Shown piece by piece: positions 1 to 9,101 of a DNA stretch of 64,000 bases. The stretch is from contig JAAZJH010000063.1 of NCBI GenBank assembly GCA_012800435.1, positions 1 through 64,000 on the forward strand, written 5' to 3'. How positions within the stretch are numbered: position 1 is the first letter of the stretch; every line of letters starts with the position of its first letter. Origin of the DNA: Clostridiaceae bacterium. GTDB taxonomy: Bacteria; Bacillota; Clostridia; Saccharofermentanales; DTU023. The translations under genes and the position numbers were made by a program. Under the pieces are notes generated by a model. It was given only the letters and a program-made list of their open reading frames with translations, was not told the origin of the DNA and searched no databases.

Positions 1-800
1 ATATGGAAGACGTGTCAGAGATTTGTAAAGAGTTCAAAATTCCTCTGATCATTGATGCCGCTCGCTATGCTGAAAATGCATACTTCATTAAACGTGATGA
101 AGCTGAGTATAAAGAAAGCAGCATGAGAGACATTGTCAAAAAACTGTTCTCATTTGCAGACTATTTTACTATGTCTGCAAAAAAAGACGGTATTGTCAAT
201 ATGGGTGGGGTTATCGGTGTGAAAGATCCTGAAGACCCGTTAATTAATAATATACGTGCGGGCTGTATCAGTTATGAAGGTTTCTATACTTATGGGGGAC
301 TAAATGGCCGCGATTTGGAGGCGGTCGCTATCGGACTTAATGAAAGCCTTGATGAATCTTATCTTAATTATCGCGTTGGTCAGATGGAGTATCTTGCAGC
401 CAGGCTCGATGAAGCAGATATTGCGTATCAAGCACCTGTTGGAGGACATGGTGTTTTTGTTGATGCCGCAGCGATGTTTCCCCATATTCCATATTATGAG
501 TTCCCCGGACAAGTTTTGGGTGTCGAGCTATACATAGAAGCCGGAATTCGTACGAGTGAAATAGGATCGTATATGTTAGGGAATGATCCGGATACAAATG
601 AACAATTACAGGCTACATTTGAATTTTCTAGACTTGCTATACCTCGCAGGGTCTATACTCAGGCACATCTTGATGTCGTTGCTGATGCTTTAATATCAAT
701 TAAACAAAGAGCAAATGAATGTAAACGTGGTTATCGTATCATTTGGGAACCCCCTATACTGAGGCATTTCCAGGCGCATTTAGAACCGATCATTGAATAA
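1..800 (+). CDS. tnaA: Tryptophanase (beta-eliminating lyase family), 5'-truncated by window edge
   Basis: [15 protein letters not shown] (PLP lysine region), [63 protein letters not shown] follows the tryptophanase pattern (Ile where tyrosine phenol-lyase has the substrate-binding Arg). Confidence 0.85.
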   Translation, partial: MEDVSEICKEFKIPLIIDAARYAENAYFIKRDEAEYKESSMRDIVKKLFSFADYFTMSAKKDGIVNMGGVIGVKDPEDPLINNIRAGCISYEGFYTYGGLNGRDLEAVAIGLNESLDESYLNYRVGQMEYLAARLDEADIAYQAPVGGHGVFVDAAAMFPHIPYYEFPGQVLGVELYIEAGIRTSEIGSYMLGNDPDTNEQLQATFEFSRLAIPRRVYTQAHLDVVADALISIKQRANECKRGYRIIWEPPILRHFQAHLEPIIE

Positions 801-941
801 GCGTGACCGATTTTGGTTTTGCTGATTCATTGTAATGTAGACGAGATTTAAGCAACAAATTTAGTGATTGATTTTTTAATGGTAAACGATGACAATTGAA
901 AGTGTGTATTCTATTTGAAGGATAACATAAAGTAAAGCAAT

Positions 942-988
942 GTAGACGCTGTGATCGACAGTGTGCTTCACTGGTTCACAGCGTCTAC
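942..988 (+). other. Strong RNA/DNA hairpin between tnaA and ubiX (terminator or attenuator)
   Basis: GTAGACGCTGTGA (942-954) / TCACAGCGTCTAC (976-988), perfect 13 bp, with inner CAGTG/CACTG; poor T-run after it. Confidence 0.7.
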
Positions 989-1055
989 TTGTAATTCCGT
1001 CAAGAACAGATAACCTGTTCCTTTTGAGAGCAATTACATAATGTGAGGGATTCAT

Positions 1056-1643
1056 ATGAAAAAGCGGCTTATTGTTGCTCTTACAGGTGCTTCAGGAGCT
1101 TGTTACGGTGTAAAGCTTTTGGAACAACTATCACTCCGCGAGGATATCGAGATTCACTTAATTGTTAGCCATTGGGCTCAAAAGACTTTAGTTCTGGAGA
1201 CCGGAATCAGTCTTGATACGCTGTGCCAATGTGCTGACTTCGTATATTCGGAAGAGGATCTTGCCGCCAACATCGCTAGTGGGTCGTTCAAATGCTACGG
1301 TATGGTTGTTTTGCCATGTAGCATGAAAACTTTGGCCAGCATCGCATGTGGACTTTCAAACACCCTAACGATAAGAGCTGCAGATGTAACGATTAAAGAG
1401 AGGCGACGGCTAATACTTGGGGTAAGAGAAACGCCTCTGAATGCCATACATCTGAATAATATGTTAAAGCTAGCTCAATTAGGGGTCATCATAATGCCGC
1501 CTGTTCCAGCTTTTTATTTGAAGCCGAAAAGTATTGACGACTTGATCAGTCATTATGTTACACGTGTAATAGATGTCTTGGATATTGAATCTGAAGACGT
1601 TCCACGTTGGTCAAAACCGGAGAATTTCCATGAGAATTCATAA
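1056..1643 (+). CDS. ubiX: UbiX-family flavin prenyltransferase
   Basis: MKKRLIVALTGASGACYGVKLLEQL N-terminus; CSMKTLASIACGLSNTLTIRAADVTIKERRRLILGVRETPLNAIHLNNMLKLAQLGVIIMPPVPAFY. Confidence 0.92.
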   Translation: MKKRLIVALTGASGACYGVKLLEQLSLREDIEIHLIVSHWAQKTLVLETGISLDTLCQCADFVYSEEDLAANIASGSFKCYGMVVLPCSMKTLASIACGLSNTLTIRAADVTIKERRRLILGVRETPLNAIHLNNMLKLAQLGVIIMPPVPAFYLKPKSIDDLISHYVTRVIDVLDIESEDVPRWSKPENFHENS

Positions 1644-2013
1644 GTGGCAATGTGGAGCCGGTAGATTTCAAGTTGAAGTCGTAGCGGTACATACTTCACA
1701 CAGCATATGCATCTACTTAGGTGGTGGGGAAAAACCTCATATAGGTTGCGTCGTTTTAGCCGAGCCTAGACCGAGCTTGAGTCCACATGGAGGGCAAAGT
1801 TGCACATCTTCTGTCATTAATTTGCTTGCACATAAAGATGATATTTTTGCACGTGAATTAGCAGAATCATTGTGCTTAGCGACTGGTCTTGTCGTTTCAG
1901 TTTCAGCTGGCGTTCATGTTCACGATGCATCTATTGATGATATTGAAAATTTGACCAGTTCATTTCATGAATTGATGTCAATCGTATTAAATGACCTTTC
2001 ATCGAGGCCTTGA
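1630..2013 (+). CDS. LpdD-like protein (putative prenylated-flavin chaperone / decarboxylase subunit D-like)
   Basis: Small protein (MRIHKWQCGAGRFQVEVVAVHTSHSICIYLGGGEKPHIGCVVLAEPRPSL...) overlapping ubiX by 14 nt; ATG at 1630 preferred over the ORF-track start 1573. Family call rests on ubiX context and the GG(G)xPHIGCV/ARPS-like motif. Confidence 0.6.
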   Translation: MRIHKWQCGAGRFQVEVVAVHTSHSICIYLGGGEKPHIGCVVLAEPRPSLSPHGGQSCTSSVINLLAHKDDIFARELAESLCLATGLVVSVSAGVHVHDASIDDIENLTSSFHELMSIVLNDLSSRP

Positions 2014-2032
2014 TCATTCTATTCCGTTTATA

Positions 2033-2704
2033 TCATTTGCTCTTTTCGAAAATAGCACTTTTAAAGTAACGTGTTACCGAAGCGTAGTGGTCTTTCATTT
2101 GAAGCCTAGCCATGGCGTAATTCCTGTTCAAGTATGCTATACAGATACTCTCATGCTGTGAAATTGCAACATCTCTATGTTCATCGTTAAGAACGTATAC
2201 CTTGCGCGTAAGTACTTCTAATAGTGTACTGTTATGTTTAAAAAGATTAATGAAGCGTCTATTATTTGTTAGATTGACGAGCGTTAAATGAAATTTGTTA
2301 TCAAGCTCGAAATAGGCTTCATCGTCTTTGTTTGTTCGGCTCTCTTTTTGGTCAAGTACTACTTGCTGAAGTTTTTGTCCGATTCTTTCCGCGTCTATCA
2401 TCTTTTCTTCAATGGAAAGCATGGCTTCATTCATCAGCATGGATACAATCTCATTAATTTCTAAAGCAAAATTGAGGTTAAAGTCCATGACACGAGCGCC
2501 TGCATTGCTGATTTCTTGGAGAAAACCATCAAAGTAGAGTCGGTTGATGGCGTCTCTAACTGGAGTTGAGCTGACTCCAAATCGTTTCCGCAGATCTTTG
2601 TTTGTGATCTTTTCGCCGAAAGAAATACGATGATGAAGTATATCACGTTTGAGCGTGTTATATATCTGATCGGCATAATTTAATTTAATAATTTCAGTTT
2701 TCAC
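2033..2704 (-). CDS. GntR-family transcriptional regulator (FCD/FadR-type)
   Basis: wHTH DRDILHHRISFGEKITNKDLRKRFGVSSTPVRDAINRL plus all-helical FCD-like C-terminus with FHLTLV; GTG start. Confidence 0.88.
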   Translation of the reverse strand: MKTEIIKLNYADQIYNTLKRDILHHRISFGEKITNKDLRKRFGVSSTPVRDAINRLYFDGFLQEISNAGARVMDFNLNFALEINEIVSMLMNEAMLSIEEKMIDAERIGQKLQQVVLDQKESRTNKDDEAYFELDNKFHLTLVNLTNNRRFINLFKHNSTLLEVLTRKVYVLNDEHRDVAISQHESICIAYLNRNYAMARLQMKDHYASVTRYFKSAIFEKSK

Positions 2705-2751
2705 TTTTCATTAGATGTTCTGTAATGTGTTTTTATAGAAATGTAGTGTTT

Positions 2752-2766
2752 GTTACAAATTGTAAC
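2752..2766. promoter_or_regulatory. Candidate operator of the GntR regulator
   Basis: Perfect 7-1-7 palindrome GTTACAA-A-TTGTAAC, 48 nt upstream of the GntR start codon. Confidence 0.5.
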
Positions 2767-2964
2767 GAAATACACTTTTTTTTGCTTCTGTTTCAGAATT
2801 ATAGTCTCAACTTGTCTAGAATGCAAATAGAATAAGCTGATTCGATGACGCGACTGTAATCAGCGGACTGTACTCGGTGTTAAAAATGTAGATAACCACT
2901 AGTGTACTTTTATTTGGATCATGTAATATACATAATAATCGATAAAAATGGGCTGTAAAAAATT

Positions 2965-3810
2965 ATGAGAACAATCACTTCATCACAAAATCCGCTTTAT
3001 AAGATGTTGTACGCGACGGCGACCTCGCCTCGAAGCGCGAAGAAGAATCAGCTTGTGCTCGTGGAAGGCCTTCGGCATGTAGTGGAGGCGCTGTGCTCCG
3101 GTGTTCATGTTCAGGCTGTCTTTTTCTCAGATGATGAGGCGGGAAGGGGCGCTTATGATACGCTCAAATCCATCTCCGTAGATGTCGATCTTGTACAATT
3201 ACCGGTATCTTTGTTCAATAAAGTCTCACAAATGAAAACGTCGCAAGGCGTGATGGCGATTGCCAGACCGATGACCTTGACATTGGATGATTTCTTTTTG
3301 AACCAGCCTGATGCCGATAAGCTTCTATTTCTTGAAGATGTTCAAGATCCCGGAAACGTAGGCACCCTGATTCGTACAGCGGATGCTTTTTCATTTGATG
3401 GAGTCATTGTCTTCGGGTCAACGGCTAGCATCTGGAACCCTAAAACGTCTGCTGCGGCAATGGGATCAATATTCCATGTCCCGATTGTACAGGAAGAAGA
3501 AACTGCCAAAGTTTTGGAGAAACTTAAAGCAAAAGGTTTCGTGTGTTACGCTGCAACATTGGACGGTATTAATCTAATCGATCCTCCGGAAGACTTATCA
3601 CAATCGTCTTTTGATAGAAGCACTGACACGATGCTCACGGAGCCTCGCATTGTGATTATGCTCGGAAATGAAGGAAACGGCCTTTCAAACGCTGCACTGC
3701 AACATGCTGACCGCCTTGTCCGCATACCGATGACCGGACGAGCCGAATCGCTCAATGTCGCATCAGCGGGTACCATCCTTCTTTGGGAAACTTCTCGTCG
3801 TAGAATCTAG
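2965..3810 (+). CDS. TrmH/SpoU-family RNA methyltransferase
   Basis: FLEDVQDPGNVGTLIRTADAF, IVIMLGNEGNGLSNAAL, RIPMTGRAESLNVASAGTILLWE motifs. Confidence 0.92.
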   Translation: MRTITSSQNPLYKMLYATATSPRSAKKNQLVLVEGLRHVVEALCSGVHVQAVFFSDDEAGRGAYDTLKSISVDVDLVQLPVSLFNKVSQMKTSQGVMAIARPMTLTLDDFFLNQPDADKLLFLEDVQDPGNVGTLIRTADAFSFDGVIVFGSTASIWNPKTSAAAMGSIFHVPIVQEEETAKVLEKLKAKGFVCYAATLDGINLIDPPEDLSQSSFDRSTDTMLTEPRIVIMLGNEGNGLSNAALQHADRLVRIPMTGRAESLNVASAGTILLWETSRRRI

Positions 3811-3946
3811 TAGAGTATTGTTCTTGTCGCCGATCCCGTCAGAGATTTGAGAAGAATTGAAGAGGAGGCTTTCAGTCACGGATATAAATCTTTCTTCCGT
3901 CATGTCCTGGACATGATGAGAGAGGAGTAGGGCAGTAGGAACTGTG

Positions 3947-4393
3947 TTATTCTCGTCGTCGCTTCTTTATCTTTTTACGGTTCATATCGCGGTTCATGAC
4001 AACAATGAGGAATATGCCTAAGCCTATGAGTACGGGCTGTCCCAGCGAGAGCCTTGTAGAAGACTCAGGCGTGTTGACTACCGGCAATACCTTTAGGTAG
4101 CGGACGGGCATCGTCGATTTTCCGTCAGCCTTGATATAAGTGCTGTCTCCGATTCGCGCTGTCCATCCGTCAATAATACGACCATCAGGAAGGTTGATTG
4201 AATAGCCGATGTGATAGAAGTATCTGCCGGGTTTGGCCACCGTCGTGAGCTCGCCTCCTTGGCGCCGTATACTGGTGATGACGGCTATTCCCTGTTCGCC
4301 GACGATTCCCAACGCGAGGCGACCAGCACCTAATGCAATCATTGCTATCCCTAATATTGTAAGCAGGATCCTTGGAATCGTATGTCGCCGCAT
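3947..4393 (-). CDS. Small membrane protein, DUF3592-like
   Basis: Two TM segments flanking a beta-rich domain with MPVRYLKVLPVVNTPE (VxYxPxxP-like). Confidence 0.5.
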   Translation of the reverse strand: MRRHTIPRILLTILGIAMIALGAGRLALGIVGEQGIAVITSIRRQGGELTTVAKPGRYFYHIGYSINLPDGRIIDGWTARIGDSTYIKADGKSTMPVRYLKVLPVVNTPESSTRLSLGQPVLIGLGIFLIVVMNRDMNRKKIKKRRRE

Positions 4394-4608
4394 CGCTACA
4401 ATCCTCCAATAAATCTTCAGCGATATAATAAAGCGGGTTTGTTATCCACAGTCACATCATACTTCAAATGCTATATATACGGTACAATATGCAAGTAGTT
4501 TGTGTTGTTTATCACTTATTGTGTTACAATAGCTAAGGTCATCCCCTTTACGTCGTGTTCGGATTTGTCCTGCCCACACGCCGTTTAGGGAGTATAGGAG
4601 GATTTAAA

Positions 4609-4872
4609 ATGGACAAAGAAACTAAGCTAGCCATCATCGAATCGTATCAAACCCATGAAGGCGATACCGGTTCTCCGGAAGTTCAAGTGGCACTTCTGAC
4701 ATGGCGCATCAATCACTTGACCGAGCACCTAAAGGTGCATAAGCGCGATCACCATACGCGCCGCGGTCTTCTCAAGCTTGTTGGTCAGCGACGTGCGCTT
4801 CTCGATTATCTGATAAAGAAAGATATCGAGCGCTATCGTTCCTTGATTGCGAGGCTTGGAATTAGGAAGTAA
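4609..4872 (+). CDS. rpsO: 30S ribosomal protein S15
   Basis: [69 protein letters not shown] upstream of ATG 4609. Confidence 0.97.
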   Translation: MDKETKLAIIESYQTHEGDTGSPEVQVALLTWRINHLTEHLKVHKRDHHTRRGLLKLVGQRRALLDYLIKKDIERYRSLIARLGIRK

Positions 4873-5045
4873 GTGTTCGGATGGCGGTCGAGTCTAAGAT
4901 ACATCGATCGACCGCCATATCCGCACCGATCATCGGTGAGAACAGACAGTGGGACGTAGATTGCGCCCCTCTTTCTTCAAGAAAGAGAGTCGGACTCTAC
5001 ACTCTATTGTCTGCATTCTCACAAGTACAATTAAACGAATTTTGG

Positions 5046-5101
5046 AGCGTACTAAACTTACAGTTTCGAAATATGTTGTCGAACTGCAAGTTTAGTACGC
5101 T
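5046..5101 (+). promoter_or_regulatory. Long hairpin in pnp 5' leader (candidate RNase-processing/autoregulation site or attenuator)
   Basis: AGCGTACTAAACTTACAGTTTCGA (5046-5069) / TCGAACTGCAAGTTTAGTACGCT (5079-5101), nearly perfect over about 23 bp. Confidence 0.65.
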
Positions 5102-5208
5102 TGGGTGTCCTTTTTGTGCGTGAAGAAACACAAAGTAAGATGACACCTCAACGTGAAACACTTCCATTCTAGTAAATGGAAGCACATGAAGAATGATTTG
5201 GAGGAATC

Positions 5209-7623
5209 ATGAGTAAAAGAACCTATGATGTGGATTTCAACGGCATATCGCTGTCATTGGAAACAGGCGAATTAGCACAATTTGCGAACGGCTCTGTGCT
5301 TGTCAGATACGGCGACACCGTCGTATTAACAACAGTGACTGCGTCTCAAGAAGCACGTGAAGGAATCGACTTTTTTCCTTTGTCCGTTGATTATGAAGAA
5401 AAAATGTACAGCGTCGGCAAAATTCCCGGCGGTTTTTTACGCCGCGAAGGTCGTCCGACAGAGAACGCGATGCTGACGGCACGCTCAATTGATCGGCCTA
5501 TCCGACCGCTTTTCCCGGCAGATCTCAGACGCGATGTCGTGGTAAACAATTTAGTCTTATCCGTCGATCACGACTGTTCGCCTCAGGTGGCTGCCTTGAT
5601 CGGCACGTCAGCAGCTATCGCCATTTCAGATATTCCTTGGAATGGACCGGTCGCAGGTGTTCAGGTAGGCATCGTTGACGGCGAGATCATCGTAAATCCC
5701 ACACTTGAAGAAAGAGAAGACTCGGAACTCGATCTGTTCCTAGCTGGCACCAATGACAAAATTTGTATGATCGAAGCCGGAGCGGACGAAGTTCCCGAAG
5801 ACACTATGCTTGAAGCGATCGAGGAAGGTCATCGCGTCATTCAGGATGTTTGCCGGATGATCAACAGTATGTGTGACGAGATCGGAAAGCCGAAATTCGA
5901 TTATTCGCCGCTTGGCGTTCCGAGCGATGTTTTCGCGCGTTGTCGTGAATCCTTTTTGCCTAAAATACGCGAAGCCGTTTTGAGCGAAGACAAAACGGTG
6001 AGGGAACAACACGTTGCTGATATTAAAGTTGACATCGCTGCCATGTTAGATGGCGAAAATCCTTCCTATAAAGAATATGCGGGTGACGTAACTTACAAAC
6101 TTGAGAAAATTGCGGTGCGTGACTATCTGTTGAAGGAACATCGTCGTGTCGACGGGCGCTCGCTCAACGAAATACGTCAAATTAAGACGGACATCGATCT
6201 ATTGCCGTGCGTGCACGGTTCCGCTCTTTTCCAACGCGGTCAGACGCAGGTTTTGACCATCTGCACACTGGGTACAACGGGCAATGCTCAGCGTCTCGAC
6301 GGAATCGATACTCAGGAATCGAAGCGGTTTATGCACCAGTATAATTTTCCCTCATACAGCGTCGGTGAAGCGCGTCCAAACCGCTCACCCGGTCGCCGTG
6401 AGATCGGACACGGGGCATTGGCGGAGCGCGCATTTCATGCGGTATTGCCCGACGTAGAAGAGTTTCCTTACGCAATTCGTTGTGTCTCAGAAGTGCTGAT
6501 GTCAAACGGATCAACGTCTCAGGCTTCCGTTTGTTCAACTTCAATGGCCTTGATGGCAGCGGGAGTTCCAATCACGAAACCTGTTGCAGGTATTTCGTCA
6601 GGACTGATAATCGATGAAGAGCAACCGGATGATTACCTCGTCTTTATGGATATTCAAGGCATTGAGGACTTCTATGGAGACATGGATTTCAAAGTTGCCG
6701 GAACATGTGATGGCATTACGGCTATTCAAGTCGACATCAAGGTAGACGGATTGACGATGGATATCATTCGCGACGCGTTTGACATGACACGAAAGGGAAG
6801 ACTCGAGATTATCAATCAGCATATGAATGAGACCATCGCCGAAGCGCGTGAAGAGCTTTCTCCTTATGCGCCTAAAATTGACCAGATCGATATTCCCGCA
6901 GATAAAATCCGTGATGTCATCGGATCTGGCGGCAAAGTCATTCGTCGCATTACCGATGAGACGAACACCGAGATTGAAGTCGAAGAAGATGGCGACGTCG
7001 GGCACGTTTATATCGCGTCCCTCGATCAGGCTTCAGGTAAAAAAGCCATGGATATCATCCGCGCGATCGCTTATGATCCGGAACCGGGCACTGTCTTTGA
7101 GGGTGTTGTTACTCGACTTATGTCATTCGGCGCTTTTGTCGAAATTGCTCCAGGCAAAGAGGGGCTTGTTCATATCTCAAAAATGGCTTGGGGACATGTG
7201 AATCAAGTCGAAGATGTTGTCAGTGTCGGTGATAATGTTACTGTTGTTGTTTCCGAGATCGACGATCAAGGCCGTCTGAATCTTTCCATGCGTGACGCTA
7301 CAGAAAAGCCCGATGATTATGTTGAGCCGAAGCACGATGGACGACGCGGCGGGAATGATCGTGACCGCGGTGGACGCAGTGGCGGTCGAGGTGGTCGTGA
7401 CAGAGACAGCAAAGGCGGTTCACGCTATAGCCGCAGTTTCAGGAGCAATGACCGCGACGATGATGACGGATACGGTGTTAGTCGCAGTCGGCGAGATCGT
7501 CGTCCTGCCGGTGGTCGCGATTATGGCAGTGACCGATCGGCACGCCAGCGCCGTGGACAGCGAAGTGCTGACGGACGTGACCGACGCGATCGCAGCGAAC
7601 CCAGATCGGAACGCAATTTTTAA
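5209..7623 (+). CDS. pnp: Polyribonucleotide nucleotidyltransferase with Arg/Gly/Asp-rich tail
   Basis: Two RNase PH domains, KH ([21 protein letters not shown]), S1 ([31 protein letters not shown]), then a low-complexity RGG/RD-rich C-terminus. Confidence 0.98.
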   Translation: MSKRTYDVDFNGISLSLETGELAQFANGSVLVRYGDTVVLTTVTASQEAREGIDFFPLSVDYEEKMYSVGKIPGGFLRREGRPTENAMLTARSIDRPIRPLFPADLRRDVVVNNLVLSVDHDCSPQVAALIGTSAAIAISDIPWNGPVAGVQVGIVDGEIIVNPTLEEREDSELDLFLAGTNDKICMIEAGADEVPEDTMLEAIEEGHRVIQDVCRMINSMCDEIGKPKFDYSPLGVPSDVFARCRESFLPKIREAVLSEDKTVREQHVADIKVDIAAMLDGENPSYKEYAGDVTYKLEKIAVRDYLLKEHRRVDGRSLNEIRQIKTDIDLLPCVHGSALFQRGQTQVLTICTLGTTGNAQRLDGIDTQESKRFMHQYNFPSYSVGEARPNRSPGRREIGHGALAERAFHAVLPDVEEFPYAIRCVSEVLMSNGSTSQASVCSTSMALMAAGVPITKPVAGISSGLIIDEEQPDDYLVFMDIQGIEDFYGDMDFKVAGTCDGITAIQVDIKVDGLTMDIIRDAFDMTRKGRLEIINQHMNETIAEAREELSPYAPKIDQIDIPADKIRDVIGSGGKVIRRITDETNTEIEVEEDGDVGHVYIASLDQASGKKAMDIIRAIAYDPEPGTVFEGVVTRLMSFGAFVEIAPGKEGLVHISKMAWGHVNQVEDVVSVGDNVTVVVSEIDDQGRLNLSMRDATEKPDDYVEPKHDGRRGGNDRDRGGRSGGRGGRDRDSKGGSRYSRSFRSNDRDDDDGYGVSRSRRDRRPAGGRDYGSDRSARQRRGQRSADGRDRRDRSEPRSERNF

Positions 7624-7631
7624 TTCGATCC

Positions 7632-7660
7632 TTGCCGATGTGTTAATCATCTGCTAGAAT
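7632..7660 (+). promoter_or_regulatory. Putative promoter for rplS
   Basis: TTGCCG-17 nt-TAGAAT with extended -10 TGC. Confidence 0.5.
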
Positions 7661-7734
7661 GCTTAAGGTCTACGGGTGGTCCGCTGCCGTTGCGTGTATG
7701 AACATCCGATTTTATGATAAAGGAGGTACGCAAT

Positions 7735-8091
7735 ATGGACTATGTCAAAGCGGTTGAACAGCCTTATTTAAGAAATTCGTACGACAACGTTAACATTGGC
7801 GACCGCGTAAATGTTCATCTCAGAATTACCGAAGGTACACGCGAGCGCATTCAGGTTTTTGAAGGCACCGTAATCGGGCGTCGTGGCGGCGGATTAAATG
7901 AAACTATGACCGTTCGCCGAGTAGCTTACGGCGTTGGTGTTGAACGTGTTCTTCCGATTCACTCGCCGAAGATCGCGAAAATTGAAATCATCAGCAAAGG
8001 TAAAGTACGTCGCGCGAAGCTTTATTATCTACGTAAACGTGTCGGTAAAGCTGCACGTGTTCGCACGAAGCTGCCTACTAAAAAGAACTAA
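7735..8091 (+). CDS. rplS: 50S ribosomal protein L19
   Basis: [67 protein letters not shown] before ATG 7735. Confidence 0.97.
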   Translation: MDYVKAVEQPYLRNSYDNVNIGDRVNVHLRITEGTRERIQVFEGTVIGRRGGGLNETMTVRRVAYGVGVERVLPIHSPKIAKIEIISKGKVRRAKLYYLRKRVGKAARVRTKLPTKKN

Positions 8092-8117
8092 TCGTTATTA
8101 GTTGAAGAAAGCGGATT

Positions 8118-8167
8118 AAAGCCGTACCGACGATCAACAATAGTTGGTCAACGGCACGGCTTTTTTC
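8118..8167 (+). terminator. Rho-independent terminator downstream of rplS
   Basis: AAAGCCGTaCCG...CGGcACGGCTTTTTT. Confidence 0.7.
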
Positions 8168-8192
8168 AACGTAGATACTATTTTTTATCATT

Positions 8193-9101
8193 ATGGCAAA
8201 GGCAAGGGACAGAAAAACAATCAATTGGTTTCCGGGTCACATGGCGCGCGCTACACGTGAGCTTCGTGAGATTCGCACCATGATTGACGCGATCGTCGAA
8301 GTTGCGGATGCGCGGCTTCCGCGTGCTAGTCGAAACCCCATTTTTCTCGATGATGCTCCCGATAAACCGCATCTGCTCGTGCTCTCTCACGCCGATCTCG
8401 CAGATCCTGACGCAACAAGAAAGTGGCTTGACGATTATGATCGTCAAGGAGTGACCGCACTGGCATGCAATCTTTTGAATGTGCGCGATATCGAAAGCAT
8501 ACGCGAACGGTTGGTTTCGTTCCACAAACCATTGCTTAAGATAGCACAGGCGCGTGGTCGCCGTTCTCGTCCGTTGCGTGTAGTCGTCGCAGGAGTACCG
8601 AATACAGGCAAATCGACGCTAATCAACCAGCTGGCGGGCAAACGTTCACGTAATGTGGCGGCGCGACCGGGAGTGACGCGAAAAATAGAATGGCTTCGAT
8701 CGGGAAGTGAATTGACATTCCTTGATACACCGGGCATTCTGCCTACTCGAATTGTGGATAAGAAGGAGGGACTCGCATTGGCTGCGGCAGGGCTCATCGA
8801 TGATGCGCTCTTTTCAGTTGAACAGGTCGCTTTCGCTCTCACGCAACATCTGCTAAAACATTATCCTGATCAGATGTTTGAGCGCTATGGCGTATCGCTT
8901 GAAGCCTGCGACGCTGACGTTGCTAATCTCATAAAGACTTTCAGATCCATGGCTCTCCGGATGGGATGCGTATTGTCAGATGATCAGCCGGATACGGATC
9001 GCATGTCGCGTGTCCTTCTCTCTGATTTTCGATCGGGTCGGATCGGTCGCATTACACTTGAGCATGTGTTGACCGAAATTCTTGAGGATCACGATTCATG
9101 A
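8193..9101 (+). CDS. rbgA: Ribosome biogenesis GTPase RbgA (YlqF)
   Basis: NWFPGHMARATRELRE, circularly permuted GTPase order (LSHADL ... GVPNTGKSTLINQL ... DTPGIL). Confidence 0.93.
   Translation: MAKARDRKTINWFPGHMARATRELREIRTMIDAIVEVADARLPRASRNPIFLDDAPDKPHLLVLSHADLADPDATRKWLDDYDRQGVTALACNLLNVRDIESIRERLVSFHKPLLKIAQARGRRSRPLRVVVAGVPNTGKSTLINQLAGKRSRNVAARPGVTRKIEWLRSGSELTFLDTPGILPTRIVDKKEGLALAAAGLIDDALFSVEQVAFALTQHLLKHYPDQMFERYGVSLEACDADVANLIKTFRSMALRMGCVLSDDQPDTDRMSRVLLSDFRSGRIGRITLEHVLTEILEDHDS

Noticed and set aside
3-800. Tyrosine phenol-lyase identity for the first gene
   Set aside because: The position that is Arg in tyrosine phenol-lyase is Ile here (GIRTSEIGS), as in tryptophanase.
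4881-5185. ORFs on both strands in the rpsO-pnp gap (4881..5123 +, 4997..5185 -)
   Set aside because: They run through the long hairpin arms and have no protein-like features; the region is better read as an RNA leader.
6598-7005. 135-aa antisense ORF in pnp (and similar antisense ORFs across mutL, mutS, alaS, asd, rarA)
   Set aside because: Shadow ORFs of coding DNA with no recognisable family or RBS.
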